Source: Flavobacterium azizsancarii (GTDB taxonomy: Bacteria; Bacteroidota; Bacteroidia; Flavobacteriales; Flavobacteriaceae). Taken from it: 64,000 nucleotides of DNA. Of the stretch, positions 32,837-41,695 are shown piece by piece (positions within the stretch are counted from its first letter, which is position 1; each line of letters opens with the position of its first letter). The translations under genes were made by a program, and so were the position numbers. The notes under the pieces were generated by a model. That model saw only the letters and a list, made by a program, of their open reading frames with translations. It made no database searches and was not told where the DNA came from. The DNA lies in NCBI RefSeq assembly GCF_027980145.1, contig NZ_JAMZNK010000011.1:62001-126000 (forward strand), read 5' to 3'.

Positions 32837-33856
32837 ATGGAAATAAATTTAATTAGCGATACCATTACCAAGCCTACACACGAAATGTTGCAGTATATGT
32901 TTAACGCTCATGTTGGCGATGATGTATACAGGCAAGATCCTACGGTTATAGAGTTAGAGACCAGAGTAGCTGAATTTTTTGGTATGGAAGCCGGGCTTTT
33001 TTTTCCGTCAGGAACTATGGCAAATCAAACCGCTATCAAATTACATACACAACCCGGAGAGCAGTTAATTGCAGATAAATATGCACATGTCTACAATTAT
33101 GAAGGTGGAGGAGTTTCGTTTAACAGCGGTGTTTCATGCTGTCTATTAGATGGAAATCGAGGAATGATTACTGCAAGTCAGGTGGCTGCTGCGATCAATG
33201 ATCCGGAATTTTATCATGCTCCGCTAACAAGTTTGGTTTGTGTAGAAAATACAACAAACAAAGGTGGTGGTGCTTGTTATGAATTAGAAGATTTAAGAGA
33301 AATAAAAAAGGTTTGTGATGCTAATAATTTGAAATTCCATCTTGATGGAGCTAGAATTTGGAATGCACTGATAGCCAAAAGACAAAATCCGAAAGAATTT
33401 GGAGCTATTTTCGATACTATTTCGGTTTGTTTGTCAAAAGGTTTAGGTGCGCCAATTGGTTCAGTATTATTAGGATCTAAAGCTGATATTCACAGAGCGT
33501 TGAGAGTCAGAAAGATACTTGGCGGAGGAATGCGTCAGGTAGGTTATTTGGCGGCGGCGGGATTGTATGCTTTGGCAAATAATATCGAACGATTAGCGGA
33601 GGATCATAGAAGGGCTAAAGAAATTGCAGCAGTAATAAGCACAAAACCTTGGGTGGCGCATATAGAACCGGTAGAAACTAATATTTTGATTTTCTCGCTG
33701 ACAGAAGGTTACAGTGATCAGCTTTTGATTGAAAAATTAAAAAACAAAAACATATTGATCAGCTCAATGGGACACAATAAACTTAGGGTTGTAACGCATT
33801 TAGATTATAAAGAAGTAATGCATACCTATGTGATTGAAACGCTGCAGAAATTCTAA
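32837..33856 (+). CDS. ltaE: Low-specificity L-threonine aldolase
   Basis: This PLP enzyme cleaves L-threonine or allo-threonine to glycine and acetaldehyde. The 339-residue fold-type I protein opens NLISDTITKPTHEML. It has HVGDDVYRQDPTV near residue 30, FFPSGTMANQTAIK near 58, and the PLP Lys in CLSKGLGAPIGS near 200. Length and motifs fit the GntG/LtaE family. It stands alone with its own promoter. It may feed glycine to the cleavage system whose T-protein gene (gcvT) lies 11 kb away. Confidence 0.92.
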   Translation: MEINLISDTITKPTHEMLQYMFNAHVGDDVYRQDPTVIELETRVAEFFGMEAGLFFPSGTMANQTAIKLHTQPGEQLIADKYAHVYNYEGGGVSFNSGVSCCLLDGNRGMITASQVAAAINDPEFYHAPLTSLVCVENTTNKGGGACYELEDLREIKKVCDANNLKFHLDGARIWNALIAKRQNPKEFGAIFDTISVCLSKGLGAPIGSVLLGSKADIHRALRVRKILGGGMRQVGYLAAAGLYALANNIERLAEDHRRAKEIAAVISTKPWVAHIEPVETNILIFSLTEGYSDQLLIEKLKNKNILISSMGHNKLRVVTHLDYKEVMHTYVIETLQKF

Positions 33857-34007
33857 AAAAAGGTGCAAAGTAGCATAGGTGCAAAGGAACAAAGGTTTAA
33901 TAAAAAAAGAGGCAAAATATGCCTCTTTTTTTTGTCCAGAAACTTCAGGTGTGCAAGATAAAAAACTTTGAACCTTTGCAACTCTGAACCTTTGTACCTT
34001 TTGAAAT
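33857..34007. repeat. AGGTGCAAAG-type repeats flanking a terminator
   Basis: Directly after the ltaE stop comes AAAAGGTGCAAAGTAGCA and GGTGCAAAGGAACAAAGG. On the other side of the hairpin, AACCTTTGCAACTCTGAACC and TTTGTACCTTTT run up to the ybaB stop. The two sides are inverted relative to each other and belong to the dispersed repeats seen again at 47973 and 50180. Confidence 0.7.
33902..33933. terminator. Bidirectional terminator between ltaE and ybaB
   Basis: GAGGCA/TGCCTC (33909-33914 with 33920-33925) is extended by A7 and T8 runs. It serves both convergent genes. Confidence 0.88.
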
Positions 34008-34328
34008 CTATTTAAACAAATTATCCATTCCCGGAATCATTGGCATATCCATTTTTGCAACAGCATCAAGTTCTTGTTCATTAACACTTGTTGCTTTTTC
34101 AATTGCTTTGTTTAGTGTTATAATAAGATAGTCTTCAAGTTGTTCTTTATCTTCAAGCAAAGAGTCGTCAATAGAGATTGATTTTATCTTTCTATTTGCT
34201 GTTAATGTTACTTTTAGTAATCCGTCAGCGCTTTGTTCATCAATCAAAACAGTATCCAGACGCTTTTTTGTATCTTCAATTTTTTGTTGGGTTTCTTTAA
34301 GTTTACCCATCATTCCCATTAAATCCAT
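34008..34328 (-). CDS. ybaB: YbaB/EbfC nucleoid-associated protein
   Basis: This 106-residue DNA-binding protein of the YbaB/EbfC family dimerises into a tweezer-like shape and binds DNA broadly. Conserved features are [18 protein letters not shown], then the strand pair [19 protein letters not shown] and the C-terminal helix. Close to recR or dnaX in many bacteria, here it is next to ltaE and divergent from the oligopeptidase. Confidence 0.92.
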   Translation of the reverse strand: MDLMGMMGKLKETQQKIEDTKKRLDTVLIDEQSADGLLKVTLTANRKIKSISIDDSLLEDKEQLEDYLIITLNKAIEKATSVNEQELDAVAKMDMPMIPGMDNLFK

Positions 34329-34395
34329 TTTTGTCGATTTTAAATTAATTCATACAAAATTAGTATATTGCTTTATGATAACAATAGAATATTTT

Positions 34396-34467
34396 ATGAA
34401 AAAATTAATTCTCTTCTGTTGTCTTTGTAGTATTTTTGCTCCTTCGTATTTAAAAACTAATGCTTAA
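34396..34467 (+). other. Signal-peptide-like leader in frame with oligopeptidase B
   Basis: The ATG at 34396 encodes 23 residues: MKKLILFCCLCSIFAP then SYLKTNA, ending at TAA (34465-34467). This has the charged start, hydrophobic core and T-N-A end of a signal peptide. It is in the same frame as the oligopeptidase ATG at 34471, separated only by TAA and one codon. It may be a signal peptide cut off by a nonsense mutation or a leader ORF. Confidence 0.6.
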
Positions 34468-34470
34468 TCA

Positions 34471-36531
34471 ATGCAAAACGATATAATGGCTCCAAAAGCC
34501 AAAGAAATTCCTAAATCATTAAAAAAACATAAAGAAACAAGAGTCGATAATTATTTTTGGCTTAACGACCGCGAAAATCCTGAAGTTATCGATTATCTAA
34601 ATCAGGAAAACTCATATTACCAAAGTATGACTTCACATACAAAAGATCTTCAGGAGAATTTGTATGAGGAAATGAAAAGCAGAATTAAGGAAGATGATTC
34701 ATCGGTGCCTTATTTCTACAATGGTTACTATTATATTACCCGTTTCGAGACTGGCCAGGATTATCCTATATTTTCAAGAAAAAAGGGAAGCCTTTCTGCA
34801 GATGAAGAAATTTTATTCAATTGCAATGAATTGGCAAAAGATCAGGCTTATTTTAAATTAGGAGGTTTAAGTGTGAGTCCGGATAACAAGTTTGCAAGTT
34901 TTGGGGTTGATATCGTAGGAAGAAGAATTTATACTATTCAGATCAAAAACTTAGAAACAGGAGAGATTTTATCAGATAAAATCGAAAATGCTACCGGAGG
35001 ATCAGTTTGGGCAAATGATAATAATACTATTTTTTATACGAGACAAGATGAGGTTACTTTAAGGGCAGATAAGGTTTTTAGACATAAACTAAATACTGAT
35101 ACTGCGGCTGATGTTTTGGTCTTTAATGAAACTGATGATACTTTTAATGTTTCTGTAAGCAAAGAGAAATCAAGAAAATATATTGTTATTGGTTCAGGAA
35201 GTACTTTGACTACTGAATATAGGATTTTGAATTCTGATACTCCTGATGGTGAATTTGAGGTTTTCCAGCCTCGTGTTCGCGGTTTAGAATATAGTATTTC
35301 TCATTTTGAGGACTCTTTTTATATTTTAACCAATAAAGACAAGGCGACTAACTTTAAGTTGATGAAAACGCCTGAAAATAAAACAGGCAAGAAAAACTGG
35401 GTTGACCTAATTCCGCATCGCGAAGACGTTTTGTTGGAAGATATTGAAATTTTCAAAAACTATTTAGTGGTTGAAGAGCGCTCAAATGGTTTGAATCATA
35501 TTCGTATTATGCCATGGAATGGTGAAGCGGATTATTATCTTCCGTTTGGCAGTGAGACTTACAACGCTTATACTACCACAAATATTGATTTTGATACAGA
35601 TATTTTGCGTTATAGCTATCAATCGCTTGCAACGCCTTCGTCTGTAATTGATTTTGATATGAAGACTAAAAGTAAGGAAATCTTAAAAGAACACCAGGTT
35701 TTGGGAGGTAAGTTTGATAAAGAGAATTATATCGAAGAACGTGTCTGGGCAACTGCCAGAGATGGTGTCAAAGTGCCTATTTCGATGATTTACCGCAAAG
35801 GATTAAATAAAAACGGTAAAAATCCGTTATTGCTTTATGCTTATGGTTCATACGGAATCACAATGGACACCTATTTCTCATCGACCCGACTTTCTTTGTT
35901 AGATCGCGGTTTTGTTTACGCAATCGCCCATATTAGAGGAGGAGAGGATTTAGGAAGACAATGGTATGAAGATGGAAAACTGTTAAAAAAGAAAAATACC
36001 TTTACAGATTTCATTGATTGCTCTAAATTTGTAATCAGCGAAAATTACACATCTCCTGAACATTTATATGCTGAAGGAGGATCTGCAGGAGGACTTTTAA
36101 TGGGTGTTATTATCAATGAAGCTCCGGAATTATACAACGGAGTGATTGCTCAGGTACCTTTTGTAGATGTTATTACAACTATGTTAGACGACAGTATTCC
36201 GTTAACAACTGGAGAATACGACGAATGGGGAAACCCGAATAATAAAAAATATTACGATTATATGTTATCGTACTCACCGTATGATAATATAAAAGCGCAA
36301 AACTATCCTAATATGTATGTTTCTACGGGACTACATGATTCACAGGTACAGTATTGGGAGCCAGCTAAATGGGTGGCTAAGCTTAGAAATCTAAAAACAA
36401 ATAAAAATCTTTTATTTTTAGATACCAATATGGATGCGGGACATGGTGGAGCTTCTGGACGTTTTGAGGCTTTAAGAGACTTAGCAAAAGAATTTAGTTT
36501 TTTATTAGATTTAGAAAAAATTGAAAGCTAA
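34471..36531 (+). CDS. ptrB: S9A oligopeptidase B-like protease
   Basis: This 686-residue prolyl-oligopeptidase-family enzyme cleaves after basic residues in short peptides. The N-terminal beta-propeller spans about 70-400. The C-terminal alpha/beta hydrolase has the nucleophile in GGSAGGLLMG (about residue 540), Asp near DSQVQYWEPAKW and His in AGHGGASGR. AHIRGGEDLGRQWYEDGKL is a family hallmark. As annotated it lacks a signal peptide. Many Bacteroidetes relatives have one, and a separated signal-like leader sits immediately upstream in frame. Confidence 0.9.
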   Translation: MQNDIMAPKAKEIPKSLKKHKETRVDNYFWLNDRENPEVIDYLNQENSYYQSMTSHTKDLQENLYEEMKSRIKEDDSSVPYFYNGYYYITRFETGQDYPIFSRKKGSLSADEEILFNCNELAKDQAYFKLGGLSVSPDNKFASFGVDIVGRRIYTIQIKNLETGEILSDKIENATGGSVWANDNNTIFYTRQDEVTLRADKVFRHKLNTDTAADVLVFNETDDTFNVSVSKEKSRKYIVIGSGSTLTTEYRILNSDTPDGEFEVFQPRVRGLEYSISHFEDSFYILTNKDKATNFKLMKTPENKTGKKNWVDLIPHREDVLLEDIEIFKNYLVVEERSNGLNHIRIMPWNGEADYYLPFGSETYNAYTTTNIDFDTDILRYSYQSLATPSSVIDFDMKTKSKEILKEHQVLGGKFDKENYIEERVWATARDGVKVPISMIYRKGLNKNGKNPLLLYAYGSYGITMDTYFSSTRLSLLDRGFVYAIAHIRGGEDLGRQWYEDGKLLKKKNTFTDFIDCSKFVISENYTSPEHLYAEGGSAGGLLMGVIINEAPELYNGVIAQVPFVDVITTMLDDSIPLTTGEYDEWGNPNNKKYYDYMLSYSPYDNIKAQNYPNMYVSTGLHDSQVQYWEPAKWVAKLRNLKTNKNLLFLDTNMDAGHGGASGRFEALRDLAKEFSFLLDLEKIES

Positions 36532-36546
36532 TTAGAAATTTTTTGT

Positions 36547-36554
36547 TAAATTTG
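36547..36554 (+). promoter_or_regulatory. -7 promoter box for cysteine-synthase-like gene
   Basis: TAAATTTG matches TAnnTTTG 47 bp before the start. A small hairpin GGTATTT/AAATACC lies in the leader at about 36567-36582. Confidence 0.5.
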
Positions 36555-36601
36555 CAACCTATCAAGGGTATTTAAAAATACCTTCGATTAACTATTTTTT
36601 T

Positions 36602-37642
36602 ATGAAAGAAGAAATAAACGCTTATAATAATGTTTTAGAGTTAATAGGTAATACCCCACTTATTAAGCTAAATAAAATTACCGAAGAGTTAGAAGGTAAT
36701 TTCTACGCGAAGGTAGAAGCTTTTAATCCGGGACATTCCTCAAAAGATAGAATAGCGTTATATATTATTGAAGAAGCCGAGAAAAAAGGAATCCTAACGC
36801 CAGGTGATACTATCATTGAGACAACATCAGGTAATACGGGTTTTAGTTTAGCAATGGTAAGCATTATAAAAGGTTATAACTGTATATTGGCAGTAAGCTC
36901 AAAATCATCGAAAGATAAGATTGACATGTTAAGAAGTCTGGGAGCAAAGGTATATGTATGCCCCGCCCACGTTTCAGCAGATGATGAAAGATCTTATTAT
37001 AATGTAGCCAAACGTTTGCACGAAGAAACAAAAGGCTCGGTTTACATCAATCAGTATTTTAATCAACTAAATATTGATGCGCACTATAACACTACAGGTC
37101 CTGAAATTTGGGAGCAAACTAAAGGACAAATCACACATCTTGTGGCTTGTAGCGGAACTGGAGGAACAATTTCCGGAACTGCAAAATTCCTTAAAGAACA
37201 AAATCCAAATATTAGAATTTTAGGTGTTGATGCTTTTGGGTCTGTTTTAAAGAAGTACCACGAAACAAGGGAATTTGATAACAAAGAGATTTATCCGTAT
37301 CGTATAGAGGGTTTAGGTAAAAACCTGATTCCATCTGCTACAGATTTCGATATTATCGATAAGTTTATCAAGGTAACCGATGAAGAAAGTGCTCACTCAG
37401 CCAGAGAAATCACCCGAAAAGAAGGTTTATTTGTTGGGTATACTTCCGGAGCTGTAATGCAGGCAATCAAACAGTATGCAGAAGAAGGCGAATTTACCAA
37501 GGATAGTAATATTATTGCTATTTTTCCTGATCACGGTTCTCGCTATATGAGTAAAGTGTTTAGTGATGACTGGATGAATGAACAAGGTTTCTTTGACAGT
37601 GTTAATGAAGAAGAAGTTCAAAAAATTGAATTTGTAAAGTAG
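36602..37642 (+). CDS. Cysteine synthase/cystathionine beta-synthase family PLP enzyme
   Basis: This 346-residue fold-type II PLP enzyme has the PLP Lys in [16 protein letters not shown] near residue 48. It also has [14 protein letters not shown], the phosphate-binding loop [14 protein letters not shown] near 187 and YTSGAVMQA near the end. It lacks a C-terminal CBS pair. Family members make cysteine from O-acetylserine or condense homocysteine with serine. The GHSS rather than PSGS loop suggests a cystathionine beta-synthase-like activity, but this is uncertain. Confidence 0.85.
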   Translation: MKEEINAYNNVLELIGNTPLIKLNKITEELEGNFYAKVEAFNPGHSSKDRIALYIIEEAEKKGILTPGDTIIETTSGNTGFSLAMVSIIKGYNCILAVSSKSSKDKIDMLRSLGAKVYVCPAHVSADDERSYYNVAKRLHEETKGSVYINQYFNQLNIDAHYNTTGPEIWEQTKGQITHLVACSGTGGTISGTAKFLKEQNPNIRILGVDAFGSVLKKYHETREFDNKEIYPYRIEGLGKNLIPSATDFDIIDKFIKVTDEESAHSAREITRKEGLFVGYTSGAVMQAIKQYAEEGEFTKDSNIIAIFPDHGSRYMSKVFSDDWMNEQGFFDSVNEEEVQKIEFVK

Positions 37643-37666
37643 TAAAATACTTTTATACATAAATAT

Positions 37667-37701
37667 AAGCTCCATTTGTAAAACAAATGGAGCTTTTTTT
37701 A
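37667..37701 (+). terminator. Intrinsic terminator
   Basis: A perfect 12-bp stem (37667-37678 with 37684-37695, AAGCTCCATTTG and its complement) has a 5-nt loop and is followed by T7. It ends the cysteine-synthase-like transcript. Confidence 0.9.
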
Positions 37702-38020
37702 TGGGGTTATTTTTTTAAGCAGCTGATTGTTACTTTATAAAGCATCAGGTCGTACTTTTTCTGAATGTTAATGTTTCGGTTTTAATTGTGAATACCGTAT
37801 TTCTACGTAAGAATTATTGAATTCTGTTAACGTAAATTTATTATTTTAATAATTTCACTAAGAGTATAAATAAATACAATTGCAGGTAAGAAATCATTGG
37901 TTTTGGTTATTTAAACGATTATTTAGGTTAGTTGTCGAAAAAATTTCCGCTCAAAAACATAATAATCTAGTTTAGCAGTGTTAAAATGACACAAAGTTTT
38001 AATCCCCTAAATCTACTACT
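37702..38020. promoter_or_regulatory. Upstream region of first LamG gene
   Basis: An AT-rich spacer of about 320 bp carries no coding frame. Its last 20 bp (CCCCTAAATCTA at 38004-38015) are shared with the leader of the second LamG gene. Confidence 0.5.
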
Positions 38021-38950
38021 ATGAAAAAATTTCTACTCACTTTGATGTTTGTAAGTTATTTGAATGTTAATGCTCAAAATCCAATTCAGGAGTTTAATTT
38101 CAATGGTACTTTAAATAATACTGCTAATACTACTTCTTTTATGGGAACAAATAATTTTGTTGCTGACAGAGCCGGATTAGTAAAGGGAGCGCAACGACTT
38201 GCCAATAAGGCTCTCGAAGCTGTTATTGATGATCTTCCTCAAGGTGATAATGCGAGATCGGTAAGTATTTGGGTGAAATTAAACGACATTACTTCTGCAA
38301 ACTATATATGGGGTTACGGAACTGCTTATAATGCTCAATATTGTGGATTATTGCAACAAGGTACTGCTTCTTCGAATTCAGATTTAAGTTTGGCAGGCTG
38401 GGGAGCCTCTAATGATGTAATTGTTTCAACTCCTCTTGAAAAAAATGTTTGGTATCAATATACAATAACATACGATGGGAAGGTTTCTAAAATTTACCGG
38501 AATGGTCAATTGCTTAAATCTGTTAACGGAATTGCACGTTCTACTAAAGGAAACATTTTCAGACTGGGAGAAATCAATACCACTATAGGTATTAATGCAG
38601 ATATAGACGATTTAAAGATTTATAATATTGCTTTGACTGATGAACAAGTCATGACATTATATGATAGTTCAAAAGCTGTTATTTCTATTGCTGCTGCTAT
38701 TGAACCGGCTTCTGCTGTAAAAGCAGTAAAAAAAGTAGAAGTTAAGACAAAAACAATTGCAAAAGCTGCTCTGTCAAATATTATTACAACAGGAGATATT
38801 AATGAAATGCCTAAGAACGTTGAGGTATTCTCGCAAGGACAAAAAATTTACGGAAGTAATACTAATACAATGAATATTCATGATTTGCCGGAAGGAACTT
38901 ATTTGTTGAAAATAACAAATACACCTTCAAAAAAAGTAACTTCAAATTAA
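38021..38950 (+). CDS. Secreted LamG-domain protein with type IX-like C-terminal domain
   Basis: This 309-residue exported protein has a signal peptide (MKKFLLTLMFVSYLNVNAQ, cleavage after NA near residue 18). A LamG/concanavalin-A-like domain spans about 25-220 (SVSIWVKLND, WYQYTITYDGKVSKIYRNGQ, ADIDDLKIYNIALTDEQV). A Lys/Ala-rich linker and a C-terminal block with NIHDLPEGTYLLKIT follow. The last part resembles a type A sorting domain for the type IX secretion system. A close tandem paralogue follows. The ligand is unknown; a carbohydrate or adhesin role is possible. Confidence 0.82.
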   Translation: MKKFLLTLMFVSYLNVNAQNPIQEFNFNGTLNNTANTTSFMGTNNFVADRAGLVKGAQRLANKALEAVIDDLPQGDNARSVSIWVKLNDITSANYIWGYGTAYNAQYCGLLQQGTASSNSDLSLAGWGASNDVIVSTPLEKNVWYQYTITYDGKVSKIYRNGQLLKSVNGIARSTKGNIFRLGEINTTIGINADIDDLKIYNIALTDEQVMTLYDSSKAVISIAAAIEPASAVKAVKKVEVKTKTIAKAALSNIITTGDINEMPKNVEVFSQGQKIYGSNTNTMNIHDLPEGTYLLKITNTPSKKVTSN

Positions 38951-39390
38951 AAACAAAATTTAGGTTTATTAAAATAGTTAGTTAATTAATTTTTATTTTT
39001 TTTATGTTGTTTGGTAAGCAATTATTTTTTTGAATAGTGAAAAAGCCTTCTGAATTTTTACTTTGGATGGCTTTTTAATTTTACAGGCTGAGTTTTTGTA
39101 TTCCTTTTTTTTGTAAAATGTTTTTACAAATGTTAGAAAAGATGTTTTTTTAGTTTCGTTTTTTGTAATAATATCGCAATTATACATGATAAGCATTTTT
39201 TAGTTTGAATTAATATTATATTTTTAACAAAAAATAATATTATAATTTAATTTTAATAAAATGCATAAAGCTGTTGAAAGTAGCTGTTTAAGGAATTTAG
39301 ATGTGCTTTTGAATTTGTTTTTGCTTCTGTTAAATGTTACTATGTTTGGTGCTTTTTTTAAGCACGTTGAATCCCCCTAAATCTATAAAT
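38951..39390. promoter_or_regulatory. Intergenic region between tandem LamG genes
   Basis: About 440 bp of very AT-rich DNA. It holds one terminator-like hairpin (39040-39076) and, at its end, the shared leader CCCCTAAATCTA (39374-39385). An apparent minus-strand frame at 39002-39196 has no coding character. Confidence 0.55.
39040..39076. terminator. Terminator between LamG genes
   Basis: AAAAAGCC (39040-39047) pairs with GGCTTTTT (39069-39076) around a 21-nt loop. Confidence 0.6.
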
Positions 39391-40299
39391 ATGAAAAAAT
39401 TATTACTGACATTAATGTTCGTAAGTTTTTTAAGTACTAATGCTCAAAATCCAGTACAGGAGTTCAATTTTGATGGAACTTTAAGTAATACTGATAATAC
39501 TATTTCCTTTTTAGGTGCGCCAAATTTTGTAAATGACAGAATGGGAGTTGCCAAAGGTGCTCAAAGGCTTACCAGCAAAGCTTTGCAAGGTGTAGTTGGA
39601 GATCTTCCGCAAGGAAATAAACCGAGAACAATATCTATTTGGGTAAAATTTAATGCTATAAATTCAGTAAACTATATTTTGGGTTATGGCACCGCTTTAA
39701 GTACTCAGTATTTTGGTCTTGTACAGCAATCTGCATCTTCCGGAAATTCAGATTTAAGTTTGGTAGGTTGGGGCGATGCAAATAATATGATAGTTTCAGT
39801 TCCGCTTCAAAAAGAAGTCTGGTATCAATATAGTGTCACTTATGAAGGTAATATCTCAAAACTGTATCGTAACGGAGAATTATTAAAAACCGTTGAAGGG
39901 ATTCCGCGTTCAACAAAAGGTTATATTCTAAGGTTGGGATCAATAAACTCAACAGTTGGCATAAACGCTGATGTAGACGATCTTAGAATCTACAGTGTTG
40001 CAATGACAGACGAACAAGTTATGGAATCTTATAATAGTTCGAAACCAACTGCTGCAATTGAAAATGCAGTTACAAATACAGTAAAAAAGAATGCTGCATT
40101 AACGGCACCTGCCAAAACTACAATTGCAGCAAAAACAGCAACTTCTGCAGTTTCTGCAATTGAGTCGAATACAGGTTCTAAAAATGTTGAGGTTTTCTCG
40201 CAGGGAAAAAAAATAATGGGTAGTAATGCTTCTAATATTGCAGATTTACCGGAAGGGACTTATTTATTGAAAATAACCACTAATCCGTCTAAAAAGTAA
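39391..40299 (+). CDS. Second secreted LamG-domain protein (tandem paralogue)
   Basis: This is a 302-residue paralogue of the preceding protein, with the same layout: signal peptide (MKKLLLTLMFVSFLSTNAQ), LamG domain with SIWVKFNAINSVNYILGYGT and NADVDDLRIYSVAMTDEQV, a more Thr/Ala-rich linker, and a C-terminal block ending IADLPEGTYLLKITTNPSKK. The ATG at 39391 is chosen over an upstream in-frame start at 39334 because it gives a clean signal peptide and a leader shared with the first copy. A strong terminator follows. Confidence 0.82.
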   Translation: MKKLLLTLMFVSFLSTNAQNPVQEFNFDGTLSNTDNTISFLGAPNFVNDRMGVAKGAQRLTSKALQGVVGDLPQGNKPRTISIWVKFNAINSVNYILGYGTALSTQYFGLVQQSASSGNSDLSLVGWGDANNMIVSVPLQKEVWYQYSVTYEGNISKLYRNGELLKTVEGIPRSTKGYILRLGSINSTVGINADVDDLRIYSVAMTDEQVMESYNSSKPTAAIENAVTNTVKKNAALTAPAKTTIAAKTATSAVSAIESNTGSKNVEVFSQGKKIMGSNASNIADLPEGTYLLKITTNPSKK

Positions 40300-40372
40300 T
40301 TTAAAATTAAGAATAAGATAATAAGCCGTTTAAGAAAAATTAATTTTAGTAAATAGATATTTCTTAATAAAA

Positions 40373-40408
40373 AAAAGCCTCTTAAAAATTAGACTTTAAG
40401 AGGCTTTT
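40373..40408. terminator. Bidirectional terminator
   Basis: A perfect 14-bp stem containing GCCTCTTAAA (40373-40386 with 40395-40408) has an 8-nt loop. It serves the second LamG gene and the small membrane protein gene on the minus strand. Confidence 0.9.
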
Positions 40409-40420
40409 GTTTTTATTGTT

Positions 40421-40498
40421 TTAGTTAATAACACTAAGAACTACAAATAAAATTACCAAAACGATAACGGCGTATTTTGTGTATTTTGATGTTTGCAT
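40421..40498 (-). CDS. 25-residue single-helix membrane protein
   Basis: The frame encodes MQTSKYTKYA followed by VIVLVILFVVLSVIN: a short polar, basic N terminus and one hydrophobic helix. A perfect -7 box (TATATTTG on the minus strand, 40537-40544) lies 38 bp upstream, and a strong bidirectional terminator lies 12 bp past the stop. Promoter, start, helix and terminator together support a real gene. No function is assigned. Possible roles include a membrane-stress peptide, a regulator of a membrane complex, or a type I toxin. Confidence 0.6.
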   Translation of the reverse strand: MQTSKYTKYAVIVLVILFVVLSVIN

Positions 40499-40603
40499 AA
40501 ATTTGTTTTTTGAATTGGTTTATAATGTGGTACTGACAAATATAATAGTTTATTTTAATTCTAATACTTTCTGTCAGACTTTTTAGGAATGTTTAAAAAA
40601 CAA

Positions 40604-40630
40604 AAAAGCCCTGAATAATTCAGAGCTTTT
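40604..40630 (-). terminator. Terminator after yebC
   Basis: AAAAGCCCTGAA pairs with TTCAGAGCTTTT with one mismatch across a 3-nt loop, 22 bp beyond the yebC stop. Confidence 0.75.
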
Positions 40631-40652
40631 AAATATTTTATAAAAGAAAAAA

Positions 40653-41366
40653 TTATGCTTCCTGCATCGTATGATAAACGTTCATTACGTCATCATCTTC
40701 TTCAATTTTTTCGATTAGTTTTTCAACGTCAGCGATTTGAGCTTCAGTAAGTTCTTTGGTAATTTGCGGAATACGCTCAAAACCAGAAGATAAAATTTCA
40801 AGACCTCTGTTTTCTAATTCTTTCTGTAAAGCTCCAAAGCTTCCAAAAGGCGCGTAGATTAAGATTCCGTCTTCGTCTTCGAAAACCTCTTCAGCACCAA
40901 AATCAATTAGTTCTAGTTCCAGTTCTTCAGGATCAAGATTACCTTTTGCAATTCTGAAGTTACAAGTATGGTCAAACATAAACTCAACAGAACCCTGAGT
41001 TCCCATTGTACCGTTACATTTATTAAAGTAGCTTCGAATGTTTGCTACCGTTCTATTATTGTTGTCAGATGCAGTTTCAATCAAAATGGCAATTCCGTGA
41101 GGAGCATATCCTTCAAACAAAATCTCTTTATAGTTGGCAGTATCTTTATTGCTTGCATTTTTTATCGCGCGCTCCACATTTTCCTTAGGCATGTTAGCGG
41201 CTTTTGCATTTTGTATTACAGCTCGTAATCTAGAATTGGCATCTGGGTTAGGGCCACCTTCTTTAACAGCCATAACGATGTCTTTACCAATTCGGGTAAA
41301 TGTTTTAGCCATTGCTGACCAACGTTTCATTTTTCTTCCTTTTCTAAATTCGAACGCTCTTCCCAT
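40653..41366 (-). CDS. yebC: YebC/TACO1-family protein
   Basis: This 237-residue protein of the YebC/PmpR family is annotated as a transcription regulator and, in recent work, as a translation factor helping ribosomes on difficult motifs. It opens MGRAFEFRKGRKMKRWSAMA. It has NARLRAVIQNAKAANMPKENV-like helices near residue 45 and EDDDVMNVYHTMQEA at the end. The length is typical. Confidence 0.95.
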   Translation of the reverse strand: MGRAFEFRKGRKMKRWSAMAKTFTRIGKDIVMAVKEGGPNPDANSRLRAVIQNAKAANMPKENVERAIKNASNKDTANYKEILFEGYAPHGIAILIETASDNNNRTVANIRSYFNKCNGTMGTQGSVEFMFDHTCNFRIAKGNLDPEELELELIDFGAEEVFEDEDGILIYAPFGSFGALQKELENRGLEILSSGFERIPQITKELTEAQIADVEKLIEKIEEDDDVMNVYHTMQEA

Positions 41367-41448
41367 TACTAATTTTTTATTTTGAGATGCAAAAATACGG
41401 TTATTCCTTTTTTTAGCAAAATCAATGATTAAGTTTTTTTGATTTGTT

Positions 41449-41471
41449 TCAAGTTTCAGGTTTCAGTTTTT
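41449..41471. repeat. Inverted fragment of the GAAACCT array
   Basis: TTTCAAGTTTCAGGTTTCAG is the reverse complement of three GAAACCT-like units. It lies on the far side of the S41 gene terminator from the main array. Confidence 0.7.
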
Positions 41472-41498
41472 TGTTGGAGACATTAGAAAATGATAAAT

Positions 41499-41531
41499 AA
41501 AAAGTTCAATTCGTTATGAATTGAACTTTTT
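41499..41531 (-). terminator. Terminator of the S41 peptidase transcript
   Basis: A perfect 14-bp stem (41499-41512 with 41518-41531, containing GTTCAATTC) has a 5-nt loop. The GAAACCT array therefore lies inside the 3' untranslated part of the protease message. Confidence 0.88.
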
Positions 41532-41534
41532 ATT

Positions 41535-41695
41535 GAAACCTGAAACCTGAAACCTGAAACCTGAAACCTGAAACCTGAAATCTGAAACCTGAAACCTGAA
41601 ACCTGAAACCTGAAACCTGAAACCTGAAACCTGAAACCTGAAACCTGAAACCTGAAACCTGAAACCTGAAACCTGAAACCTGAAACCTGAAACCT
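41535..41695. repeat. 23-copy heptanucleotide tandem array (GAAACCT)
   Basis: 161 bp consist of 23 head-to-tail copies of GAAACCT. All are exact except unit 7 (41577-41583), which is GAAATCT. The last unit overlaps the stop codon of the S41 peptidase gene (41694-41696). One related copy pair occurs at 50343-50360. The period of seven gives an artefactual FRFQVSG-repeat frame on the minus strand. Confidence 0.97.

Noticed and set aside
39002..39196. 64-residue Lys-rich minus-strand frame between LamG genes
   Set aside because: It overlaps a terminator hairpin and its composition reflects AT-rich noncoding DNA.
41535..41695. Possible CRISPR array
   Set aside because: The units are contiguous 7-bp repeats with no spacers and no cas genes nearby.
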